Shown one piece after another: positions 34,531-43,395 of a DNA stretch of 64,000 nt. Position numbers and translations under genes: made by a program. The DNA lies in assembly GCA_035444285.1 (NCBI GenBank), contig DAOMOK010000002.1:494727-558726 (forward strand), in the 5' to 3' direction. The notes under the pieces were generated by a model. It saw only the letters and a list, made by a program, of their open reading frames with translations, ran no database searches and was not told the origin of the DNA. This stretch comes from CAADGU01 sp035444285. Its GTDB lineage: Bacteria > Chloroflexota > Anaerolineae > Promineifilales > Promineifilaceae. Positions within the stretch are counted from its first letter, which is position 1; the number at the start of each line of letters is the position of its first letter.

Positions 34531-35103
34531 TTAGTTCCACAGTTTGCGTAAGGAGTAGGCCAGCAGGTAAGCGCCGGCGAAGACGGCGAACATGAAGGCC
34601 CAACTGCCAACGGAGAGTACCGCGCCGCCAGACAGAGCCTGCCCGCTGGTGCAGCCGCGCGCCAGCCGGGCGCCATAACCCATCAGCCCGCCGCCGACGA
34701 AGGCGGTGAGCCAGCGCAAGTGTTTGGAGACCTGGGGGCCGCGATTGGTCTCGACTTTGACACGGCCGTTGACCAGCCCACTGACAAAACCGCCAATGAG
34801 GGTGCCCACCGTCAGCATCACAATCCAGCTATCGAGGGCGTTGGCTTCGCCGCCGGCCATCGTCACCAGATAGGCCACACGGTCTACATGTTCCGGGGCA
34901 ATCAGGTCTTGAAAATAGACCAGGATGCGGTTCAGCCCGCCGGATGCGCCCAGCCCATTGCCGGTGATGAAAAAGGCCAGGAACAACACAATGCCCAGGG
35001 CAATAGCCGCCGCATATGGGTTGATATAATCCTTCGCCTCTCGCTTTGTCAGCGAGAAACGCCGGGTTTTGGGTTCGGATGGTTGGTTGGTAAGAGTGGT
35101 CAT
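34531..35103 (-). CDS. YeeE/YedE family sulfur transporter half
   Basis: 190 residues, multi-helix. GGLMGYGARLARGCTSGQAL (about 132-151) holds the conserved Cys of YeeE/YedE proteins. It resembles one half of a full-length YeeE and probably pairs with the next gene's product, as separate half-transporters are known in this family. ATG 35103 follows AGGA and leaves a 77-base repeat-filled gap from the cytochrome gene. Confidence 0.87.
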   Translation of the reverse strand: MTTLTNQPSEPKTRRFSLTKREAKDYINPYAAAIALGIVLFLAFFITGNGLGASGGLNRILVYFQDLIAPEHVDRVAYLVTMAGGEANALDSWIVMLTVGTLIGGFVSGLVNGRVKVETNRGPQVSKHLRWLTAFVGGGLMGYGARLARGCTSGQALSGGAVLSVGSWAFMFAVFAGAYLLAYSLRKLWN

Positions 35104-35111
35104 AGTTCCTC

Positions 35112-35180
35112 GTGAACCGTAATCTGTGAATCGTAATCCGTAATCTGACCGTTTACGGTTTACGGGTAACGGATTACGCA
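35112..35180. repeat. GTAATCCG array before half-YeeE gene
   Basis: GTAATCTGTGAATCGTAATC is followed by inverted GTTTACGGTTTACGGGTAAC and GGATTACG. Its right edge touches the stop codon of the cytochrome gene. Confidence 0.85.
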
Positions 35181-37958
35181 CTAATCAGTTACGGCCGTAT
35201 GCACCTCCACCTCGTCATACCCCACCACCATGCCCTTGATGGCAGCGGTGGGGGTGTGGCCGGTGGTGGTCAGGTAAACGTGCATGATGACAAAGGCAGC
35301 CAGCATCCAGGCGATAAGCGTATGGAACGGAGCCAGGAAGGGCAGGCCGCCGGTGCGGGCGGCTACATCCGGCCACTGCTGCGCCCCCCACATGAGGATG
35401 CCGGTGAGGATTTGCAGCGGCAGCAGCACGTTTAGCAGCCCAAAATACGTGATTTGTTGCAGTGGATTCAGTTTGCGGTCCGGCGTTTTGGCAAAGGGGT
35501 GCGGCTCGCCGCGGAAAATGCCGCGCAGGTAATAAACAGCTTGTTCGACTGCCTGGTCAATAAAACCACGTGGATGGGGCAGGTATTGGCGAATTTCGCC
35601 GGAGGCCAGATGATAGAAGAGAGACAGGGCGGCATTCACCAGCAGGATGAGGGCCAGGATGTTATGCACCTGCACCACGTAGTTGAAGCTGAACAGGCCA
35701 AATTTGTCCGGTTTGTGGATGATGAGGCCGGTGAAGAGCAGTCCCAGGATGACGGCCGTTTGCAGCCAATGCCACAACCGCTCATACACGCCATACATAT
35801 ACACCCGCTCCGTCGGCGTGTGGGCGGGTTCACTCTTGCGCCGGAAGTATAGGCGCAGCGAACTGTGTCCCACGATACCGAAAATCACGCCGATGAACAG
35901 GAAGATGCCCAACCAATCCACCCAATAGACACTGCTGTGGCCGAAGATGTAAATACTGGGGATGCTTTCGTCGTCTGACTGGGTAGCCGGTTTGAAGAAG
36001 AGCGCGCCATCCTGGTTGAGAATGTCGCCACGAAGAATGTCGCCACGCACGGCCGTGCCGCCGCTGTTGACAAAGGTGGGCGTGACGCCGCCAGGGGCGC
36101 TGCCGGACAGGGCGATGGCCTGTGTAATGCGTGATTCTTCGGCGTGGCAGGTGCGGCAGTCGCGGGTGGCCCATTCGCCGGTGGCCGTGTTGTGGTTGAT
36201 GGAGTACGGCCGTATCTCCCCCACGATGTGCGCGTCTGCCAGGCCACGTTCGGCGAGCCGGGTTGCCAGCAGCGTCTCTTTGGCCTGGGTGTCAATGAGC
36301 AGTTCGGTAGTGGAGAGACGGCCGTCGTGGTCGGCGTCAAACACCTGGAGCATGTGTGGTTCATATTCATCACCGTCCAGCCAGACCGCTTGTAAATCAC
36401 GCAACGGAACGGGACGTTCCGGGTCGCCATAGACCCAATACCAGGCGGTGATGAGGTTGTAGGGGGCTAACGGCGCATCGCCGTCGGCATTTTGGCGCGG
36501 CAGTAGCACCGGCTCGTAGCCGGTAATCAGCGCCGTGGGGCTGCCCAACGCGCCGTCAATGCCGCGCCAGGTGGTCAGGGGGGAACCGTCGGGGGTAACG
36601 GCCGTCCAGTTAACCGATTCCAGCGCCGGCGCGTACAGTTTGGGCGTGTGGCAGCTTTCACAGGCCAGCGCTTCCGTATGCTGCTCTTTGTAAGGCAGCC
36701 AGTTGTGTGTCTTTTCAATGCTGTGGCAGTTTTCACAGCGCCGCAGGGTGTTGTCCAGTTCTGGGGCAATGGCGCTCTGGGCGCTCTGCCCCTTGGCGAA
36801 CTGGTGCAGGGGCCGGTACAGATATTCGCCCAAATCCAGGCGGCGCGGATCATAGGTCAGGTGTTCCGGTTGGTTGCCGGATAATTCCTGGAAGTGGACG
36901 GGGTTGTTCAGGGCGTAATGGCAATCGGTGCAGGCCAGCACCCGCTCGGTGTGAATATCCCAGGAGCGGTTCAGGCTGAGTTTGTCGGCCAGGTTCAGCC
37001 CGGAATTGAGCAGTTTTTGGCCAGACATCACCTGCCCGGTGGTCATGGTGGAGTAGGCATCCGATTTTTCAAGCAACCCCTGGTTGCCGAAATCGGATGT
37101 CTGCAAAGCCTCAAGGGTGAGCGGTGTTTGTAAATCTGTATGCACTGCGCCATGGCAGGCGCCGCAGTTTTCGTTGGTGGGGTCTTGGATGGTGATGTAA
37201 TCAGGCCGCAGTTCGCCATTTTCAGCAAACGCGCCGGCATTGTAGTGCCAGCCATCCAGCGTTGGTTCTACGATGCCGCTGTTGTACAGGGTGGCTGTGT
37301 TGGCCCAGGCAAACTGGCCGGATTGCAACATTTGGCGGCGGGTCTCGTTGTCCGGGTTGGCAGTGTGGCAGAGGAAACAGTTCATCTCCACCGTGCCCGA
37401 TTCGTCCCAGTCCCAGGCTATCAATTCACCTGTTTCCGGGTCTACGATGTGGGTTTGGGGATCGTCGGGCCTCATGGGCAGAACGGTCAGGGGAACGCCC
37501 TTGCGACTGGTGGTGGCGGGGCCGCCGCCTGCATGGCGCAAGCCGATGGTCATCAGCCATTCCGCGGTGGTCAGGTCTATGACACTATCTTCTGCCGGCG
37601 AGAGGTAGCGGTAGGTGAGCGGGTCCCAGCGGCCAAAAAGGCCAGGGCTGCTGTCCCAACTGCTGACGCCGGGCTGACCGAACTGGCTCAGGCCCACGTC
37701 GGCGTGGAAGCTGTGCCCGGCGATAAATTCGGTATCATGGCATTGGCCGCAGGTTTGCATGGTGGAGACGGGCGCGCCGCTTTCCAGAACGTGGTTGCCG
37801 TCTGCGTCTAAAAGGGCAAACGTGGGATGGAGGGGTGAGCCTTTGGGTTGGGTTTGTTCCTGGGCGATGGCCGTGTTTCTGGCTGCCAGCGCCAGCGCCA
37901 AAAATGCGATCCCTAATCCATATAGCCAATACCGTCGAAGACGATTCAGTTTGTGCAT
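35181..37958 (-). CDS. Heptaheme cytochrome c fused to b561-type membrane domain
   Basis: 925 residues. A signal or anchor helix (about 11-31) is followed by an extracytoplasmic region with seven CxxCH haem sites: CGQCH, CFLCH, CGACH, CTDCH, CENCH, CESCH and CRTCH. An EF-hand-like DADHDGRLSTTEL lies between sites six and seven. From about residue 690 there are about five membrane helices of a cytochrome b561 / formate dehydrogenase gamma type, with His residues in RLWHWLQTAVILGLLFTG, VVQVHNILALILL and FHTLIAWMLAAFVIMHVYL. It is built to exchange electrons between quinones and a periplasmic redox partner, here most likely the octaheme protein encoded just upstream. The direction of flow is inference. 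Confidence 0.88.
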   Translation of the reverse strand: MHKLNRLRRYWLYGLGIAFLALALAARNTAIAQEQTQPKGSPLHPTFALLDADGNHVLESGAPVSTMQTCGQCHDTEFIAGHSFHADVGLSQFGQPGVSSWDSSPGLFGRWDPLTYRYLSPAEDSVIDLTTAEWLMTIGLRHAGGGPATTSRKGVPLTVLPMRPDDPQTHIVDPETGELIAWDWDESGTVEMNCFLCHTANPDNETRRQMLQSGQFAWANTATLYNSGIVEPTLDGWHYNAGAFAENGELRPDYITIQDPTNENCGACHGAVHTDLQTPLTLEALQTSDFGNQGLLEKSDAYSTMTTGQVMSGQKLLNSGLNLADKLSLNRSWDIHTERVLACTDCHYALNNPVHFQELSGNQPEHLTYDPRRLDLGEYLYRPLHQFAKGQSAQSAIAPELDNTLRRCENCHSIEKTHNWLPYKEQHTEALACESCHTPKLYAPALESVNWTAVTPDGSPLTTWRGIDGALGSPTALITGYEPVLLPRQNADGDAPLAPYNLITAWYWVYGDPERPVPLRDLQAVWLDGDEYEPHMLQVFDADHDGRLSTTELLIDTQAKETLLATRLAERGLADAHIVGEIRPYSINHNTATGEWATRDCRTCHAEESRITQAIALSGSAPGGVTPTFVNSGGTAVRGDILRGDILNQDGALFFKPATQSDDESIPSIYIFGHSSVYWVDWLGIFLFIGVIFGIVGHSSLRLYFRRKSEPAHTPTERVYMYGVYERLWHWLQTAVILGLLFTGLIIHKPDKFGLFSFNYVVQVHNILALILLVNAALSLFYHLASGEIRQYLPHPRGFIDQAVEQAVYYLRGIFRGEPHPFAKTPDRKLNPLQQITYFGLLNVLLPLQILTGILMWGAQQWPDVAARTGGLPFLAPFHTLIAWMLAAFVIMHVYLTTTGHTPTAAIKGMVVGYDEVEVHTAVTD

Positions 37959-38055
37959 CGTTGTTTCTCATCAATGGGACACGGATTTTCGGGATTATCG
38001 GATATTCGTAGCTACGTTTCTTGAAAATCTGCGTCCATCCGCGTGTATCTGCGTC

Positions 38056-39507
38056 CTATTTCTGTATTAAACCTTGCGAGAATCGGCCACCCCAGCGCAG
38101 GGGGTCGCCATAGTAACCGAGGGATTGCCAATCTATACGGCCGTTGTCCCCATGACAGTCATTACATTGCAGCGCGTTCTCTTTAGGGGCGACCATATGG
38201 CTCAGGTTCCAATACATTTCTGTGGGGGCAAAGCTATATTCACCGCTGTAAGGCAGCCCGGCTGCTGCCATGCCCAGCCGCGCCGACTGATCCCAATCAA
38301 ACGTCGTCCAATACCCATCCTGGCCTACGGTCTGTGGCTGGATCAGATAGTTAAAACCGGCATCGAAAATCTGGTTCGCCAGGTGAACCTTGAAGGGCCA
38401 GATTTTGGCATTGTTGTCGGCGATGTCGCCCAAAGGCATGTTGATGGGGGTGGAAACGGAGGGGTCAATAGGGTCGCCCATAATGTAGCGGTCAGACGTG
38501 CCGTTGTACCAGCGGTAGGTGGGCATGAAGCCTTGTTCGTAAATGAAGCTGCCCTTGATTTTCAGGTAGGTGTGCGGGTCTTCGGGAATGGCGTCGTTAC
38601 CGGCTGTTGACCAGTCCCAGTGCATTTTGGTGGCGTCGCGCACCGCGCCTTCGGGGATGTGGCAGGTCTGGCAGGCCACGCTGTCCACATGCGCATTGAT
38701 GCGTTCGTCGCTGTGCAGGTCGGCGGCGTGGCAGTCGGTGCAGGCCACCTGGTTTTCGCTGTTGACGCTGACGGACATGGCTTGCCCGGTGATGCGATGG
38801 TCTTCAGCCTGGTGGCAGTCCACACATTGGAAGTCATAGCGGCCCATGTGTACGTCTATGTTTGCGGTGGGGAAGTAGAGTGTTTCGTCCATGTCGCCAT
38901 GTTTGACGGCATTGCCGCCGCCGCCGTTGAAGTGGCAGCTACCGCAGTTTTGGCGGGTGGGATAATTGACGCTTTGGGCAGCGGCTGCCAGGTCTATACC
39001 TTCGGCCGGCAGCCCGGCAGCGCCCTTGCTGTAGAGGCCGGTATCGGCATGGCAAACCAGGCAGTCCACATCTTCTTCGGTGGCTGTTTCCTGAAAGTCG
39101 GCGCCATCCCAGCCATAACCGGCATGGCAGCGGGTGCAGCCCGTCCAGTTACTCTGGATGCCGATGCAGAAGTTGTTGAGCTGGTTGGCTTTGCCGATGG
39201 TGACGGGTTCGTCACGGCCGGGCAGCAGCACCGGTTCGCTTTCCCAGGTGAAGTGCGTGGTGTGCATCACCTGGTCGGCAGCGTTTTCGTGGCATTTCAG
39301 GCAGGCGGCGGTGACTTCCTGGCCGGTTTCGTAGGGGCCGGTCATCAGTTCGGTGTGGTCGGTGTGGGGGACTCGTTGGGGGACGTTAGCCCAGGGATCG
39401 GTGGTAGAGGCTGTTTGCGCCGGTTGTACCAGCGCCAATATGGGCACGGCGATAAGGAGGGCTGTGCCGATGATGCCGAGGAGCCAGATATATTTGAAAT
39501 CGCGCAT
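38056..39507 (-). CDS. Octaheme tetrathionate reductase-like cytochrome c
   Basis: 483 residues with an N-terminal membrane anchor (about 8-27) and eight CxxCH sites: CLKCH, CTRCH, CLVCH, CGSCH, CVDCH, CTDCH, CQTCH and CNDCH. The segment NFCIGIQSNWTGCTRCHAGY and the overall spacing match the octaheme tetrathionate reductase (OTR) family of Shewanella, in which the active-site haem has an unusual ligand. OTR reduces tetrathionate to thiosulfate, and also nitrite and hydroxylamine in vitro. Neighbouring YeeE genes favour a sulfur substrate. It is the first enzyme gene after the arsR regulator and separated from it by a repeat array. Confidence 0.88.
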   Translation of the reverse strand: MRDFKYIWLLGIIGTALLIAVPILALVQPAQTASTTDPWANVPQRVPHTDHTELMTGPYETGQEVTAACLKCHENAADQVMHTTHFTWESEPVLLPGRDEPVTIGKANQLNNFCIGIQSNWTGCTRCHAGYGWDGADFQETATEEDVDCLVCHADTGLYSKGAAGLPAEGIDLAAAAQSVNYPTRQNCGSCHFNGGGGNAVKHGDMDETLYFPTANIDVHMGRYDFQCVDCHQAEDHRITGQAMSVSVNSENQVACTDCHAADLHSDERINAHVDSVACQTCHIPEGAVRDATKMHWDWSTAGNDAIPEDPHTYLKIKGSFIYEQGFMPTYRWYNGTSDRYIMGDPIDPSVSTPINMPLGDIADNNAKIWPFKVHLANQIFDAGFNYLIQPQTVGQDGYWTTFDWDQSARLGMAAAGLPYSGEYSFAPTEMYWNLSHMVAPKENALQCNDCHGDNGRIDWQSLGYYGDPLRWGGRFSQGLIQK

Positions 39508-39520
39508 ATTGCACCGGAAG

Positions 39521-39617
39521 TTGGTTATCGGTTATCGGTGAACGGTATTCCGTAATGCGTAATCCGTGATGCGTGAACCGATGACCGATAACGGATAACG
39601 GATTACGGATTACCAAC
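39521..39617. repeat. GGTTATCGG / GTAATCCG compound array
   Basis: GGTTATCGGTTATCGGTGAA, CCGTAATGCGTAATCC and GTGATGCGTGAACCGATG are followed by inverted CGATAACGGATAACGGATTA. The right end encodes the last codons (GNP, stop) of the ArsR gene. Confidence 0.9.
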
Positions 39618-39950
39618 TAAAATGTCAGATTGCTGCGCTAACACGGAGCGGAGAATCTGGCGCATGGTGTTGAGGACTTCGATGATACGGCCGTCGGTGA
39701 GTGTGTAGGTGACGGCCGTGCCGTTCCGTTCTGTCTGCACCAACCCGCGCTCCCGAAGTACACCCAGGTGGCGGGAGACGGTGGGTTGGGGCATATGCAG
39801 AGCATCGGCCAGGACGGTGACGTGGCGTGGTTCATCATCCAGCGCATAGAGAATCAAAATGCGTTTGGGATCGCCCAATGCCTGGCAGATGTTGGCGTGC
39901 AGCAGACTCAGTTCATCGAGTGAAGGGTTGTTCATAGAAGGGTTGTTCAT
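39603..39950 (-). CDS. ArsR-family transcriptional regulator
   Basis: 115 residues, winged helix: ICQALGDPKRILILYALDD, VTVLADALHMPQPTVSRHL (recognition helix) and GLVQTERNGTAVTYTLTDGR. There is only one Cys, in the first helix, so the paired-Cys sensors of classical ArsR or BigR are absent; a single-Cys or other ligand sensor is possible. It starts MNNPSMNNPS, a duplicated start, so ATG 39935 is an alternative to 39950. It probably represses its own operon with the OTR and cytochrome genes through the palindrome just upstream. Confidence 0.9.
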   Translation of the reverse strand: MNNPSMNNPSLDELSLLHANICQALGDPKRILILYALDDEPRHVTVLADALHMPQPTVSRHLGVLRERGLVQTERNGTAVTYTLTDGRIIEVLNTMRQILRSVLAQQSDILVGNP

Positions 39951-39967
39951 AAGGGTTTTTATCCATG

Positions 39968-39985
39968 TATTCGCTTATCCGAATA
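39968..39985. promoter_or_regulatory. ArsR operator candidate
   Basis: TATTCG-CTTATC-CGAATA is a perfect 6-6-6 palindrome 17 bases before the arsR start. AT..CGnnnnnnCG..AT spacing is typical of ArsR-family sites. Confidence 0.65.
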
Positions 39986-40097
39986 GATGGTCAAAGTGTA
40001 TGATAATCACCTGAAATGGGTGAGAGAGAAATGTCATTTCCCGATTGTGACATTTGTCACAAGTTGCAAATGCAGGCGTCTGAAATGAAAAAAAATA

Positions 40098-40153
40098 GAC
40101 AGAGGGGAGGCTTTAGCCGACCCTCATCGGCTAAAGCCCCCCCTCCATCTGTT
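40098..40153. repeat. Long hairpin upstream of flavoprotein gene
   Basis: ACAGAGGGGAGGCTTTAGCC and GGCTAAAGCCCCCCCTCC..CTGT form a stem of about 20 bp with a short loop. No T run, so it is not a clear terminator. The remainder of the gap 39951-40240 shows no gene. Confidence 0.65.
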
Positions 40154-40240
40154 TATGTTGAAACAATTGTGCTAATCTGGTTAAATCTTTGTGGACAAAA
40201 CCACTTGTATTGAGCAATCGTGATATGGACACGAGGTAAT

Positions 40241-41392
40241 ATGGAGCAAAGAGAGATTGTTATTGTTGGGGCCGGGCCGTCTGGGAGTACGGCGGCCATT
40301 GCTTTAAGGCAACAGGGGCACGATGTGCTGCTCATTGACCGGCAAACGTTTCCCCGGGATAAACCCTGTGGGGATGGCATTCCCGTGCGCGTCACCGAGA
40401 TTTTCTATGATTTGGGGCTGAAGGAGACCTTTGACCAGGCGAATTTTTACCCAATTGATACAGTTCGTCTCATTTCACCGGCGGGGCATATCTACGAAAG
40501 TGAAATGAAGAGGGGGAAACAAGGGGCAGGCGCACACGTCATCCCGCGTCTGCAATTTGATGCCTTGTTGCAAGAGCAGGCGGTGCTGGCGGGCGCTGAA
40601 TTTTTGCAGGCCCGTGTTAAAGAACCCCTTGTGGAAAATGGGCAGGTGAGGGGTGTGAAAGTACATGGCACATACGGTTTGCAGGAAATTCGGGCCAGAT
40701 TGGTGCTGGCAGCCGATGGTGCGACTTCGGTTATTAGTCGGGCTTTGCAACCCCATCGTCCGCCGGATGTGCATCGGGCGGTGGCGCTGCGCGCTTACAT
40801 GGATGAGTTTGAGGTGCTACCTAACCAGGTGGAATTTTTTCTGCACAAGAAAATTTTGCCTGGTTATGCCTGGGTTTTCCCACTGGGGGCGCATAAGGCT
40901 AACATTGGGTTGGGTATGCGTCTGGATAAGTTTCGCCAGCAAAACTTGAGCCTGGAACAATTGTTAGAGAAATTCTTGATGCTGCCTTTTATGAAAGAGC
41001 GTATCCGGGACGACGGCCGTTTGCAAGATGTGGCTACCTGGCAGCTAAACTTTGGCTCACAAAAACGATTACAGCGCGCTTTTGCCGGGGCGCTGCTGCT
41101 GGGGGATGCCGGCTGGTTAATTGATCCATTGACCGGTGGTGGCATTGAAAATGGGATGATTTCGGCGCTGCTGGCGGCGCAGACGGCGCATCGGGCCTTA
41201 CAGCAAGGGGACTGCTCGCGCCAGATGTTGCAGGAGTATGAGCGGGCCTGTCAGGCGGCTTTGTGGCCTGTGATGCGGCGATCGTATTTCATTCAGCGGT
41301 GGGTGCTGCATTCTCCCTGGCTGCTGGATTTGCTGATCAAATATGCCCACAATCACCCCCACCTGACACAACTCTTTTTGGCAAAATTATAG
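40241..41392 (+). CDS. Geranylgeranyl reductase family flavoprotein
   Basis: 383 residues. The FAD Rossmann motif VIVGAGPSGSTAAIALRQQG is at residues 7-26. The family PCGDG motif is in FPRDKPCGDGIPVR. The ADGATSVISR segment and GALLLGDAGWLIDPLTGGGI (second FAD-binding motif) are also present. These enzymes reduce isoprenoid chains of chlorophyll, lipids or quinones, or act as related FAD oxidoreductases; the substrate is unknown and no phototrophy genes are nearby. ATG 40241 follows GAGG. Confidence 0.88.
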   Translation: MEQREIVIVGAGPSGSTAAIALRQQGHDVLLIDRQTFPRDKPCGDGIPVRVTEIFYDLGLKETFDQANFYPIDTVRLISPAGHIYESEMKRGKQGAGAHVIPRLQFDALLQEQAVLAGAEFLQARVKEPLVENGQVRGVKVHGTYGLQEIRARLVLAADGATSVISRALQPHRPPDVHRAVALRAYMDEFEVLPNQVEFFLHKKILPGYAWVFPLGAHKANIGLGMRLDKFRQQNLSLEQLLEKFLMLPFMKERIRDDGRLQDVATWQLNFGSQKRLQRAFAGALLLGDAGWLIDPLTGGGIENGMISALLAAQTAHRALQQGDCSRQMLQEYERACQAALWPVMRRSYFIQRWVLHSPWLLDLLIKYAHNHPHLTQLFLAKL

Positions 41393-41487
41393 CTTCCCTT
41401 TCTGGTGAAATGGTATACCCGTTGCGCGCATTGTTTCTGGTAAATCTTCGCGTTCTTTGCGCCCATTGCGGATAATAGTCATGAGGT

Positions 41488-43395
41488 ATGGTGGCATTGT
41501 CTGAGAAATCGTTGGTTACTCAACAAGATGCGTTAACGCAGCGTGTGATTGAACTGGAGACTATTGCCCAGATCAGCACGGCCGTTTCTGGCATCCTGGA
41601 CCTCGATCAGCTCTTACAATTTGCCCTGGTACGCACCAAAGAGCAGTTTGACCTTTACCACGTTAATATCGCCTTGCTGGATGAAGCGGGTGAAAATCTG
41701 CTGCCCGTCATGGGTGATAATGACATGCTCAGCATCCACTCACCGGTGCCTGCCATTCCTCTGCAACAGCGCCCGTCCATCTGCGCCCGTGTTGCCCGTG
41801 AACGCATTGTCATGGTTGTGAATGATGTCCACACGCACCCCGACTTTATGCCCCACCCGCTGCTGCCGGAAACGCAGTCCGAATTGTGTTTGCCGATGAT
41901 TGTAGGTAACCAACTGATTGGCATTTTGGATGTACAGGCCAGAGAAACGGGCCGTTTTACCGAGGAGGATGTGCGTATTCACAAGACCCTGGCGGCTCAG
42001 TTTGCTATAGCTATTCAAAATGCCCGTGCATTTCGGTTGTTGGCGCGGCGCGCTGAGGAGTTGACCATTCTGAATGAAATGAGCCGCTCACTCAGCTCCA
42101 CACAGGGCATTCAGGCGCTGTTAACAACTTTTGTGCGTTACGCGGCGCGTCTGCTTGATACCACTAACCTGTATATTGCTTTTTATGAGCCGGAAAATCA
42201 GGAAGCGGGTGAGATTGTGATTGTGCTGGATGTGGCTGATGGGCAGTTTAAGTGGTATGACCGGCGTCGCCATTTTGGGAATGGGTTGGTGGAATATATT
42301 GTGCGCACGGAACGGCCGTTGCTGATCCCCGCTCATGTGCCTGAAAAGGTGAAAGAACTCAATCTGGAAATACCCGGCGGCGTCCGTTCCAAATCGTGGT
42401 TGGGGGCGCCGATGATGGTCAACGGCCGTGTCACCGGCGTCGTTTCCCTGCAAAATCACACCACTCCCTACCGTTTCAATGAAGATACGCAGCGTTTGCT
42501 GGTTTCCATGGTGAACCAGGTGGCGTTAGCCGTAGAAAATGCCCGTTTATATGCTGCATTGCAAGAGCAGGCCGTCCATTTAGAGCAAGAGGTAGCGCGG
42601 CGTACTGCTGAATTAACGGAAGCGAACCGGCAGCTCACGACGGAAATCAACGAACGCGAACAAGTGCAGAAGTCGCTGCAAGTTTATGCGCAGGAACTGG
42701 AACGCAGTAACCATGAACTAGAAACCTTTGCCTACATCGCTTCTCACGACTTGCAAGAGCCGCTGCGTAAAATCACGGCTTTTGGCAGCCGGCTGGAGGA
42801 GAAATATAAGGATACGTTGGATGAACGTGGCCTTGATTATTTGCAGCGGATGCAGTCGGCGGCGACCCGGATGCAAGAGCTTATTTTAGACTTGCTGGCT
42901 TTTTCCCGTGTGACCACCCAACGCCAGCCGTTTAGCCTGGTTTCTTTGAATGACATCTTGCAGCATGTCTTGTCTGACCTGGAAGTGCGTATTGAACAGA
43001 CGGGGGCAACGGTGATGGTGAGCAATTTGCCCGAAATAGAAGCCGACGCTACCCAGATCAGACAACTGCTGCAAAATCTGGTGGGCAATGCGCTCAAGTT
43101 CTATGACCCCGCCAGGCCGCCAATCCTACAGATTTCCAGCCAACAAATCAACGACGCCGGGCGGGAGATGTGCCAGATTTTATTTGAGGATAATGGTATT
43201 GGTATTGAGGCGCAGCATCAGGAGCGTATTTTTGAGATTTTTGAGCGGCTGCACGGCCGTAGCACCTATGAAGGTTCCGGCGTCGGGCTGGCTATTTGCC
43301 GCAAAATTGTGGAACGACACAATGGTTCCATCTTGGTAGAAAGCACCCCCGGCGAAGGCACGACGTTTATGGTGACGCTGCCGTGTCGGCAGTAA
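41488..43395 (+). CDS. GAF-GAF sensor histidine kinase
   Basis: 635 residues, no membrane helix, so cytoplasmic. Two GAF domains (about 22-190 and 195-355) are followed by a coiled coil (LEQEVARRTAELTEANRQL). HisKA has the phospho-acceptor in FAYIASHDLQEPLRKI (about 415-430), and the HATPase_c domain has LLQNLVGNALKF (N box), FEDNGIGI and GSGVGLAICRKIVERH. The H-box form HDLQEPLRKI is typical of phytochrome-like and bacteriophytochrome-type kinases. GAF ligand unknown and no chromophore Cys seen. No response regulator adjoins. Its stop overlaps the convergent O-antigen-ligase-like gene by 29 bases. Confidence 0.9.
   Translation: MVALSEKSLVTQQDALTQRVIELETIAQISTAVSGILDLDQLLQFALVRTKEQFDLYHVNIALLDEAGENLLPVMGDNDMLSIHSPVPAIPLQQRPSICARVARERIVMVVNDVHTHPDFMPHPLLPETQSELCLPMIVGNQLIGILDVQARETGRFTEEDVRIHKTLAAQFAIAIQNARAFRLLARRAEELTILNEMSRSLSSTQGIQALLTTFVRYAARLLDTTNLYIAFYEPENQEAGEIVIVLDVADGQFKWYDRRRHFGNGLVEYIVRTERPLLIPAHVPEKVKELNLEIPGGVRSKSWLGAPMMVNGRVTGVVSLQNHTTPYRFNEDTQRLLVSMVNQVALAVENARLYAALQEQAVHLEQEVARRTAELTEANRQLTTEINEREQVQKSLQVYAQELERSNHELETFAYIASHDLQEPLRKITAFGSRLEEKYKDTLDERGLDYLQRMQSAATRMQELILDLLAFSRVTTQRQPFSLVSLNDILQHVLSDLEVRIEQTGATVMVSNLPEIEADATQIRQLLQNLVGNALKFYDPARPPILQISSQQINDAGREMCQILFEDNGIGIEAQHQERIFEIFERLHGRSTYEGSGVGLAICRKIVERHNGSILVESTPGEGTTFMVTLPCRQ

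Noticed and set aside
38620..39555. Antisense frame of about 310 codons over the octaheme gene
   Set aside because: Sense protein has eight CxxCH motifs and is certain; the antisense product is low-complexity Gly/Val/Ala.
39521..39617. Possible CRISPR array
   Set aside because: Repeats are 7-10 base units without unique spacers and occur in two inverted arms. No cas genes in the window. The same holds for the other arrays.
40241..41392. Evidence of phototrophy
   Set aside because: The geranylgeranyl reductase family includes many non-photosynthetic members and no bch or puf genes are in the window.
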